Origin: JACDAL01 sp035646635
GTDB taxonomy: Bacteria; Actinomycetota; CADDZG01; WHSQ01
Direction: 5' to 3'
NCBI GenBank assembly: GCA_035646635.1
Contig: DASRPA010000299.1
Coordinates: forward strand, 1-12,867
DNA: 12,867 nucleotides
Positions 7,092-12,867 of this stretch are shown in pieces (positions within the stretch are counted from its first letter, which is position 1; every line of letters begins with the position of its first letter). A program made the translations under genes and the position numbers. The notes under the pieces were generated by a model that saw only the letters and a program-made list of their open reading frames with translations, did not search any database and was not told where the DNA came from.

Positions 7092-7434
7092 ATGGACTGA
7101 TCCATGCGGCGATCTACGAGATCTCGAAGGACCCGAAGAAACCGGCGCCGTTCGACCCGAACCATTCATGGGCGCTGGAAGGGGTGCACATCGCCGAACA
7201 TGCGGCTCACAGGCTCGGCAAGGCGATGGCGGGGCTCACGGCGGTCTTGCTCGCCGTTGCCGGCATGGCGCTGTTGGGGAACTCCTCGCTGCTGATGCCG
7301 GCGCGGTCTCTGGGAGCATCGCCGGGTTGCTCCTGAAGGGCCTGTACTTCCACCCCTGGCTTATGGTCGGAGTGCTGATCGACGCAGGCGTGCTGGGGGC
7401 GGCTGCCGCCGGCTGGCCCCCGACACTCGCCTGA
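7092..7434 (+). pseudogene. Small two-helix membrane protein gene with apparent frameshifts
   Basis: The conserved-looking frame reads IHAAIYEISKDPKKPAPFD, then SWALEGVHIAEHAAHRLGKA, then a hydrophobic helix MAGLTAVLLAVAGMALLG. Near 7290-7310 the hydrophobic pattern continues in another frame as SIAGLLLKGLYFHPWLMVGV and LIDAGVLGAAAAGWPPTLA, stopping at 7432-7434. An ATG at 7092 with AGAGGA (7082-7087) upstream gives MD and then meets TGA; one added base there would read MDLIHAAIYE. Restored, it would have about 114 residues and two or three membrane segments. The family is not recognised. It precedes the metal transporter on the same strand with a gap of about 160 bases and may be co-transcribed with it. 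Both changes look like one missing base. Confidence 0.5.
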
Positions 7435-7591
7435 CGCTCTGTTTTCGACGAGGTGATCCCAGTGCGAACGGCTGTAGGGGTGGCGCCGACCGGCGATCCT
7501 CCACGACCTTCTCACATCAAGATGAACGGACACGACTTTCCACCGCCGGAGCCGTTTCCGCTTGCCGTGTGATTGGTTGTGCTTGAGTGAC

Positions 7592-8862
7592 ATGATGCGC
7601 AAACTTTTCGGCAAGCCCCGTCACCACCGCCACAGGCATCGCCTCCGCGGGTTCGGCTATTTCCGGCGTCTGGGTCCGGGACTGATCACGGGTGCTGCCG
7701 ACGACGACCCGTCCGGGATCGGAACTTACTCTCAGGTCGGAGCTCAGTTCAGGTTCGGACTCCTGTGGACGGCGCTGTTCTCGCTTCCACTTGCCGCCGC
7801 GGTGCAGGAGCTCGCGGGTCGACTCGGGCTAGTTAGCGGAAAGGGTCTGGCGACTCTCATCCCCCACCGCTTCCCCCCGTTCGTCCTCTATGGCTCGGTC
7901 GCACTGGTCGCCTTCGCCAACACGTTCAACATTGCGGCCGACCTCCGTTCCATGGCAGCTTCGATACGTCTGGTCGCGCCGCTGCCTTTGATCCCCCTGA
8001 CCATCGTCATCGCCCTTGTGCTGCTGCTTGTCGAGGTATTCGTCAGTTATCATCGTTACTCGCGAGTACTTCGGTGGCTCTGCCTTTCGCTGATAGCGTA
8101 CGTCGCCGTCGTAATCGCCGTCGACGTCGACTGGCTCGATGTCCTCGCGGCATTGGCGGTGCCACGATTCCATCTCGGCCGCGCCACGATGGCGGCGCTT
8201 ATCGCAATCTTCGGGACGACCATCTCGCCCTACCTGATTCTTCTGGCAAGCGGGCGAAGAGGTCGAGGAGAAGCGAGAACATCCCGGCGAGCCCGTCGAC
8301 CGGGAGCACATCCGCGCGATGCGGGTAGACGTCATCTCGGGGATGTTCTCAGCGGTCGTGGTGATGGGCGCAATCATGGTCGCTGCCTCGGCGACCCTCG
8401 GGGCCGCGGGCATCAACAACGTGCAGACCGCAGATCAGGCGGCGCGCGCTCTGCGTCCCGTGGCTGGGACTTCGCCGGCCTGCTGTTCGCGGCTGGGATC
8501 GTCGGGACGGGTGCCTTGGCCGTGCCTGTGCTCGCGGGATCTACCGGCTACGCTCTCTCAGAGGCGTTGGGCTGGAACGAAAGTCTCTCGCGCAAACTGC
8601 GTGAGGCGCCGGGTTTCTACGGGCTGATAGCAGCCTCGGTGATCGGAGCCTTCGTGCTTGGCCTGGTCGGCGTCGATTCCGAGGCCTTTTTTTCGCCGCG
8701 ATCCTCAACGGCCTCGTCGCGCCACCTTTAATCCTCCTCATGTGGCTGCTTGGCAGATCCGATGAGGTGGAAGGGCATCGAAGCGGACGCCTGTCCGCCA
8801 CTCTGGGCTTCGCCGCATTCGTTGTTATGGCCGGTGCTCCTGTCGCTTATCTCCTGCTCTAG
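7592..8862 (+). pseudogene. NRAMP-family divalent metal transporter gene with three frameshifts
   Basis: Across frames the product is a membrane transporter of about 423 residues, normal for NRAMP/SLC11. Helix 1 carries GLITGAADDDPSGIGTYS (DPSG at about 39-42 where canonical members have DPGN). Helix 6 reads GTTISPYLILWQAGEEVEE, aligned with canonical G-x-T-x-MPH, so Met is replaced by Ser and His by Tyr. Frame changes occur at about 8243 (one extra base), 8461-8465 (one missing) and in the T7 run 8687-8693 (one T missing). After the last, AAILNGLVAPPLILLMWLLG continues to the stop at 8860-8862. The ATG at 7592 is preferred; an in-frame TTG at 7562 has little support. The N-terminus is His/Arg-rich (RHHRHRHR). 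Substrate is uncertain because the metal-ligand positions differ. Confidence 0.85.
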
Positions 8863-8879
8863 CAAGACTCCACCCTTCG

Positions 8880-9050
8880 ATGGCACAGGCGGATGCTCGA
8901 ACCTATGACAGAGATGACTACCAGTGCCGTGGAGTTGATCATCTCAGGACCCTCCTGGTCTATGTGGGAGATGCCCTTTGGAAGTTTACGAATCAGCTCC
9001 AGGAGGCCCGGGTCCAGCGCTCGGTGGGGCGGAGCGGGGGATTTGTGTGA
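8880..9050 (+). CDS. Possible small protein of 56 residues
   Basis: An ATG 17 bases after the transporter stop opens a 56-codon frame translating from MAQADARTYDRDDYQCRGVD through TLLVYVGDALWKFTNQLQEA to a C-terminus RSVGRSGGFV. The residue mix, with an amphipathic helix and few rare residues, looks more protein-like than the other frames here. No good ribosome binding site is visible before the ATG, and no family is recognised. It may be a small gene following the transporter, a remnant, or a chance frame. Confidence 0.3.
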   Translation: MAQADARTYDRDDYQCRGVDHLRTLLVYVGDALWKFTNQLQEARVQRSVGRSGGFV

Positions 9051-9164
9051 TCTGGAGCGGTTTGGTGCCCCTGGGACCCTCGAGGTTTGGCTCCGTCATC
9101 GGGCAGGGTGGCCCAGCGAAGCACGTCCAATCGGCCCTGACGAATCGAGAAGCGCGCCCGTAGC

Positions 9165-9821
9165 TTGTTTCTCAAACGAGAAGAGGGCGCTGATCTTGGA
9201 TCAGCACTTCGACTAGTGCAGATGCGAACGGTGGCGAGAGTCGGCGAATCGTTTGTCAACGACATCAGGATGACGTGGTACGGACGTCCGATCCTCAACG
9301 TCATTGACGCATTTGCGGGTGGGCACGGGATAACGAAGGTCGGACGGTCGGCCACCGTAGGTGATGAGATCGATCAGGGCGCCAACCTGTTCTTGTGGGC
9401 AGAAGCGGTCTTCGTTCCTTCGGCCTTTCGGAGCGGCAGCTCTGCCCGGACAGACCAGCTCGCGTCGGATCAGATCCGGCTAACAGTGCCGTTCGGTTCG
9501 AGTCATGACGAGGCTACTGTTCATTTTGCGAATGGTCACCCAAGCCGTTTCTCAGCGCGTCGTCACAAGGGGGTCGGAACCTCGAAAATCTGGTGGCACG
9601 TCGACTACTCCGATTGGTATCTGAGCGAGGAGATTTGGGTGCCCCGGCACCTCGAAGTGAAGTGGGAGGACGAGCCGCGACCATGGCTGAGTCTCGAAGT
9701 TGACGGGTTTGCTGCCAACGTAGAAGTTGACCGGCGGCTCCAGGAAGTGGCGGCCTTGATCCAACGGGCCCGCGTCGGCTCGAGTCATCCACCTGGGATT
9801 CATCATCGGAACGGGGCCTGA
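9165..9821 (+). CDS. DUF6544-like protein, possibly 5' truncated
   Basis: The product resembles the uncharacterised DUF6544 family. It contains IRMTWYGRPILNVIDAF, then DEIDQGANLFLWAEAVFVPS, then LTVPFGSSHDEATVHFANG, then WWHVDYSDWYLSEEIWVPRH and VKWEDEPRPWLSLEVDG. These follow the family order: RMTWYG strand, EIDQGANL-x-LWAEA motif, VPFG strand and final WEDE-x-RPW. Family members usually have an N-terminal part that is absent here, and no other upstream frame supplies it clearly. The start is uncertain: a TTG at 9165 or an ATG at 9222, neither with a strong ribosome binding site; a TGA at 9138-9140 closes the frame upstream. Function unknown. A transposase remnant lies just downstream. Confidence 0.65.
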   Translation: MFLKREEGADLGSALRLVQMRTVARVGESFVNDIRMTWYGRPILNVIDAFAGGHGITKVGRSATVGDEIDQGANLFLWAEAVFVPSAFRSGSSARTDQLASDQIRLTVPFGSSHDEATVHFANGHPSRFSARRHKGVGTSKIWWHVDYSDWYLSEEIWVPRHLEVKWEDEPRPWLSLEVDGFAANVEVDRRLQEVAALIQRARVGSSHPPGIHHRNGA

Positions 9822-9847
9822 CCCCGCACCTCGTGGTGAACTGTCGC

Positions 9848-9950
9848 GCCTGAACTGCTCGGTGGATAACATCTCCTCACTGAGCAGAGACCCGAATGAC
9901 TCCACCCCGGCGTTCTGCCACGGCGAGCCGGTCGCTCGATGTAGGGGTAG
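9848..9950 (-). mobile_element. Remnant of an IS3-type transposase (catalytic Glu region)
   Basis: On the minus strand the sequence reads YIER, then after a frame change GSPWQNAGVESFGSLLSEEM and LSTEQF. This matches the C-terminal integrase-core signature of IS3-group transposases, typically YIEPGSPWQNxxVESFNxxLRDELL, where the Glu of VESF is the third acidic catalytic residue. Sequence on both sides is unrelated to a transposase, no terminal inverted repeats or target duplication were recognised, and a frameshift breaks the match. It is a dead fragment of about 100 bases marking an old insertion or recombination between the DUF6544-like gene and the protease pair. Confidence 0.6.
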
Positions 9951-10008
9951 CCGTATCGTGAACCTCGTGGGGTTGCAGAGACGGCCCGGAGAGTACATAC
10001 TAGAGAAC

Positions 10009-10494
10009 ATGAATCAGGTACAAGCGACAATCGCCCACCACGACTTCGTTCTTGAGAGCCGGGCAATCGAGCGCACGGTGGGCCGCGTGCTTCCCGAACC
10101 ACTGACGGACCATTTCGTAGTTGTGGGGGGTCGCCGCTATCCGCCGAAGCAGGTGATAAGCCTCGTCACTGGGCTTGATCGGGCAGACTTCACCACCCAT
10201 CACGCTCGCCGCGTTCTCAGGCGTCTGGGTTTCGTGGTCGGTCGGCGAAGCGACACGGACCAAGCTCGACAGGTCAGTGCGTCACGTGGCCGAGGGCCGC
10301 ACAAAGGTCATGAGGCCGACCTGCTCCGGACTCATGCCGGCCAGTGGGTGGCGCAACGAGGACTGGAAGTGCTTGTCGCGGCCGACACCCCGCAGGAGGT
10401 GTTGAGCTGGCTCGAGAGACACGATGAGCGGGCCGATGCCATGTTCCTCGTCCCGGCTGAAGAGTGGCAGGCGGAAGGTATCAGCCCCCATTGA
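10009..10494 (+). CDS. Two-domain small protein coupled to an aspartyl protease gene
   Basis: The 161-residue product has two parts. Residues 1-80 form a compact basic domain with HFVVVGGRRYPPKQVISLVT, GLDRADFTTHHARRVLRRLG and FVVGRR. Similar RYPPKQ and RRLGF modules occur in uncharacterised actinobacterial proteins, and I cannot name the family with certainty. After a Gly/Ser/Arg linker, residues about 101-152 (LLRTHAGQWVAQRGLEVLVA to MFLVPAEEW) resemble DUF5678, short domains often encoded beside retropepsin-like proteases. The ATG at 10009 is chosen because similarity begins there; the frame is open further upstream without support. Its TGA overlaps the TTG start of the protease gene, so the two are probably translationally coupled. 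Function unknown; a role with the protease is likely. Confidence 0.7.
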   Translation: MNQVQATIAHHDFVLESRAIERTVGRVLPEPLTDHFVVVGGRRYPPKQVISLVTGLDRADFTTHHARRVLRRLGFVVGRRSDTDQARQVSASRGRGPHKGHEADLLRTHAGQWVAQRGLEVLVAADTPQEVLSWLERHDERADAMFLVPAEEWQAEGISPH

Positions 10495-10889
10495 GGTTCG
10501 CGTTCAAGGAGCTGCCGGGCACAAGCGAAGACTTCGTGCGTCCGGTCGTCCCCGTGGTAGTGGAGGGGCTTCCCCGCGCTCCACAGCTTTGTCTTCTTGA
10601 CACCGGCTCCCTACAAAATCGTTTCGGTCTCTGGGTGGCGCAAGCTGCCGGAATCGATCTCGAATTCGCGCCCGCGCAAACTCTTGCGCTCGGCGGATTT
10701 CAGACCATCGCGCGCACTGTGCCCGTGCGGTTGGCAGTGGGGGATGCGGCTTGGGAAGCCCCGGTCTCGTTCTGCGATCCGTGGCCCCTGAGCTTTCACC
10801 TGCTCGGCCAAGAGGGCTTCTTCCGCTGGTTCAGAGTAACTATCAGGGCGGCCCGGTACACGATGGATCTCGTACTCGAGCAGAAATGA
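10491..10889 (+). CDS. Retropepsin-like aspartyl protease
   Basis: The 132-residue product has the single active-site motif LLDTGS (Asp37-Thr-Gly-Ser40) and a later HLLGQEGFFRWFRVTI segment (103-118), matching the hydrophobic-Gly motif and C-terminal strands of retropepsin-like enzymes. One DTGS per chain means it should act as a homodimer, as in retroviral and bacterial single-domain proteases. No signal peptide is seen, so it is probably cytoplasmic. The start is a TTG at 10491, overlapping the previous stop as TTGA and giving MRFAFKELPG, which fits the N-terminus of such proteins. GGAAGG lies about 12 bases upstream. Its substrate is unknown; the upstream DUF5678-like protein is an obvious partner candidate. 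Confidence 0.82.
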   Translation: MRFAFKELPGTSEDFVRPVVPVVVEGLPRAPQLCLLDTGSLQNRFGLWVAQAAGIDLEFAPAQTLALGGFQTIARTVPVRLAVGDAAWEAPVSFCDPWPLSFHLLGQEGFFRWFRVTIRAARYTMDLVLEQK

Positions 10890-10949
10890 GAAGCATCCTC
10901 GACCTTCCGGAGAATCGTCTCCCGTCAAGCTCGGCGTCGCGGGTAGTCA

Positions 10950-10971
10950 AGCTATCCCTTCCTCGATAGCT
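10950..10971. terminator. Possible bidirectional terminator hairpin
   Basis: AGCTATC (10950-10956) and GATAGCT (10965-10971) form a 7-bp stem with an 8-base loop between the convergent protease and SGNH-hydrolase genes. There is no T-run after it, so it is weak as an intrinsic terminator. A second, shorter hairpin (GGAGA/TCTCC, 10909-10922) lies nearer the protease stop. The rest of 10890-11135 holds no gene I can support. Confidence 0.3.
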
Positions 10972-11135
10972 GAGTCCCTAGCACAACCTGTCCTGCCACG
11001 ATGATCGAAGACGAGATGAACTCCTCTCTCTAGGATGCTGTGACGTTCGAGGCTCGGGAACAGTTTCTACGAAGTCTTGGGCGGCTCCCGGCCAATCCGA
11101 ATATCCACCACCCCGCAGGAAAGTCCGAACGTATA

Positions 11136-12047
11136 TCAGTTTGGTTCAGGTTGCGACAGCGCCTCGTAACCGAAGTCACGCAGCAGAGAAGCAATGACCC
11201 TGTTGCCCTTGGCGGACGGACGAATCCCATCGTTGGCGAGCAATCCCTTCTTGAACGGAAACTGGCCGCCGTCTGAACCGTTGAAGGCACGATAGACATC
11301 CGCACAGGGAATGTCCATCTTGCGGGCCACTGTGCATCGGTGGCTGTTGGCTTCCTCTAGATAGGAGGCAAAAACCTGCAACGCATGAGGATCCAGGTTT
11401 GACGCGGACGGGTTACCGGGCAGTTCGCTGTAATCGTTGGTCATGATAAGGATGCTGCCGCCCGTGGTCAAGCGACGAAGCTCGCTGAGTATGAGCAGCC
11501 AGTTCCTTTTCAGTTTCCGGAGGCCGTCGCGAAAGCACTTCTCATTGTCTCGGCCTCCACAGGACTCGCCCACGAATTCGTCTAGAGGTATCCCTATGTC
11601 ATTGAACCCGATCGTCACGGTGACGATCTCGGCCTTCTCGACGGCTTTCCTGAACCGCTCGTTCTTCCTCAGGGCACGACTCAGATCTCCGCTGGCGATC
11701 CCGTCCCTGGCAAGGTTGTGGACCCTGACCGAAACGCCAGCATCGGCTTCGATGAACCGAGCGTATCCAGATACGTAGCTCTCTACACCGCCTGATCCGG
11801 CCGGGACCGAATCACCCAGGGCAACGTAATCCCAGGTAGGTCTTGATTCTTGGCACGCTCCCAGAAGAACCGCCAAAACTAGGGCAGAGAGCAGGAGTGC
11901 CTTGCGGGCCTCGAGTGCAGATTTGAGTGGCCGCTGTCGACCGTTACGACTGTGCCCATGAGCAGCTCCCTCAATCGTGCCTGCCTCGGAGACCGGACCT
12001 TCCCTTCCGAGCATCGGGATCCATGCCCCAGCCATCCTAGACCGCAC
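11136..12047 (-). CDS. SGNH/GDSL-type hydrolase lipoprotein lacking the catalytic His
   Basis: The product is an exported SGNH-family hydrolase. A hydrophobic segment LLLSALVLAVLLGAC ends in a lipobox (LGAC, lipid Cys65), followed by block I YVALGDSVPAG (Ser80), block III GFNDIG (Asn149) and block V NDGIRPSAKG. Block V normally reads D-x-x-H-P; here Asp273 is kept but His is replaced by Arg276 (CGT). The family hydrolyses esters or acyl groups on lipids or polysaccharides, so loss of this His suggests reduced or no activity. Starting at 12047 puts 48 residues before the hydrophobic segment, too many for a signal peptide. An ATG at 11959 with GAGGGAG upstream is in another frame, so a one-base loss near the N-terminus is possible. 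It is convergent with the protease gene. Confidence 0.8.
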   Translation of the reverse strand: MRSRMAGAWIPMLGREGPVSEAGTIEGAAHGHSRNGRQRPLKSALEARKALLLSALVLAVLLGACQESRPTWDYVALGDSVPAGSGGVESYVSGYARFIEADAGVSVRVHNLARDGIASGDLSRALRKNERFRKAVEKAEIVTVTIGFNDIGIPLDEFVGESCGGRDNEKCFRDGLRKLKRNWLLILSELRRLTTGGSILIMTNDYSELPGNPSASNLDPHALQVFASYLEEANSHRCTVARKMDIPCADVYRAFNGSDGGQFPFKKGLLANDGIRPSAKGNRVIASLLRDFGYEALSQPEPN

Positions 12048-12088
12048 ACCAGGCAGCTCAAGTTTCGTCCGGAGAGCCGACGCGTTGA

Positions 12089-12205
12089 AACGCTCTAATT
12101 ACCGACCTCTACTTCATCCAGAACTGGTCGCTGTCGAACGACCTGTGGATTCTGTGGGCGACGTTGCGGCCCGTATTCAGCACCGAGGGAACGCACTCGC
12201 TCTGA
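12089..12205 (+). pseudogene. C-terminal fragment of a bacterial sugar transferase
   Basis: The frame reads ALITDLYFIQNWSLSNDLWI and LWATLRPVFSTEGTHSL, then TGA at 12203-12205. This matches the end of undecaprenyl-phosphate sugar phosphotransferases, typically DLYYIENWSLxLDLKIL followed by a short tail. A TGA at 12086-12088 closes the frame upstream, and no more of the enzyme is found in any frame toward 12048. Only about 35 terminal residues remain. In life the enzyme begins exopolysaccharide or glycan assembly at the membrane. The fragment abuts the decarboxylase fragment, so both were probably joined by rearrangement. Confidence 0.6.
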
Positions 12206-12867
12206 AAGTGTGGATGTCGATAAAGTATTTCGGCGTCGGAGCCTTCAGACAAGCGGTGGAAACATCAATGCAGCTCGCCCCCCTGCCAAAGACGAATTGA
12301 GGAGAACGACGTCTTCGAGCTGATGGCGCCCGCCTCCCTCGGCGTGGTCTGTTTCAGGCGCCGCTTCCCAGGCATGGATGAAGACGTCGCCGAAGTGATG
12401 AATGCCTCGCTCACCGAGGGGCTGCTCGCAAGCGGCACCGGGATGATCTCCTCCACGAGGCTACGGGGCCGCTACGCGCTGCGCATGTGCATCCTCAACT
12501 ACTCGAGCACCGAGGCGGAGGTGTCCTCGGTTCTCGAGTGGCTGGAGCAAGCTACCCCGATTAATTCTTCGGCAATCCAGAAGTCGGTCGCGTCATTCGA
12601 CCGGCATCCGAGCATCCTGCGAACCAGCGCGGCGGAATCGGCGGTAGAGACGGCCACCGCCCGAGAGGTTCCCCTCTTTCGTTCGCTCTCGGATACGGAG
12701 CTTGCTGCGGCAATCGTGGGAGCGAGGGAAACAAGAATCGGCCCCGGTGAGGTTGTGCTGAGGCGATGGGACTACGGGCGCGACTTCTACGTCGTCGTCG
12801 AAGGGACGCTTCAGGTTCATGTGAACGAGGAGTTGGTGAGAGAGCTCGAGCCGGGCGACTTCTTCGG
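12200..12867 (+). pseudogene. PLP-dependent decarboxylase C-terminus with cyclic-nucleotide-binding domain, truncated and frameshifted
   Basis: The first part, ALKVWMSIKYFGVGAFRQAV, matches the region after the PLP lysine in group II (aromatic-amino-acid type) decarboxylases. At the C6 run 12278-12283 the frame changes (one extra base), then continues as IEENDVFELMAPASLGVVCF, LLASGTGMISSTRLRGRYAL and RMCILNYSSTEAEVSSVLEW, the C-terminal domain of these enzymes. After a 40-residue linker a cNMP-binding domain begins: VPLFRSLSDTELAAAIVGAR, PGEVVLRRWDYGRDFYVVVE, LEPGDFFG, running off the window end. The large PLP-binding domain is missing; its place is taken by the sugar-transferase tail and the opposite-strand hydrolase gene. 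An internal ATG at 12323 could still express the C-terminal part. The fusion may make decarboxylation responsive to a cyclic nucleotide in intact relatives; this copy cannot be catalytic. Confidence 0.65.

Noticed and set aside
6843..7169. 108-codon minus-strand frame in the divergent intergenic region
   Set aside because: One stretch (GGEDLPTIEEVIDDATLTGR) looks coding-like, but the frame overlaps the small membrane gene and palindromes and matches no family I know.
9552..10010. 152-codon minus-strand frame as a full gene
   Set aside because: Only its middle third resembles a transposase; the rest is antisense to the DUF6544-like gene. It was kept only as a short transposase remnant.
11040..11276. 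78-codon plus-strand frame starting with GTG between the convergent genes
   Set aside because: Most of it is antisense to the hydrolase gene, there is no ribosome binding site, and no family is recognisable.
11977..12190. Plus-strand frame before the decarboxylase similarity read as decarboxylase N-terminus
   Set aside because: The overlapping frame gives a much better match to a sugar-transferase C-terminus (DLYFIQNWSL), so this frame is a shadow.

Overview
This is a GC-rich window whose gene content points to an actinobacterium. Thermoleophilia or a related deep-branching group is a guess from the protein families, not shown. No rRNA, tRNA, CRISPR array or intact mobile element was seen.

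Left part (about 500-6600, all minus strand): a closely packed stress or dormancy cluster. In transcription order it encodes a tandem universal stress protein, a large GNAT plus NDP-forming acyl-CoA synthetase protein (PatA-like, probable protein lysine acetyltransferase), a small multi-pass membrane protein, a two-CBS-domain protein, a single-domain universal stress protein and a flavodoxin-like protein. The families overlap with those of mycobacterial DosR-type hypoxia regulons. Two near-identical 15-bp quasi-palindromes (2221-2235 and 6654-6668) lie upstream of the CBS gene and of the tandem Usp gene and could be operators for such control. At the far left (277-315) only the start of an apparent ABC-transporter ATPase gene survives.

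Middle (about 6600-9050): a 500-bp divergent intergenic region rich in inverted repeats, then on the plus strand a small two-helix membrane protein and an NRAMP-type divalent metal transporter whose metal-site motifs differ from the canonical ones. A 56-codon possible gene follows.

Right part (about 9165-12867): accessory, mosaic DNA. It holds a DUF6544-like protein (perhaps 5' truncated), a scrap of IS3-type transposase, a translationally coupled pair (a small two-domain protein followed by a retropepsin-like aspartyl protease), a convergent SGNH-hydrolase lipoprotein that lacks its catalytic histidine, and a junction where the tail of a sugar transferase runs directly into the middle of a PLP-dependent decarboxylase. 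The decarboxylase carries a C-terminal cyclic-nucleotide-binding domain and is cut by the window end.

A striking property of the window is the number of single-base frame changes: two in the flavodoxin gene, about three in the membrane-protein gene, two in the small membrane gene, three in NRAMP, one in the decarboxylase and possibly one at the SGNH start. In each case the family sequence continues in another frame. The large PatA-like gene, both Usp genes, the CBS gene and the protease pair are intact. Either the assembly contains indel errors (several changes sit in homopolymers) or these genes are decaying. The sequence alone cannot settle which.
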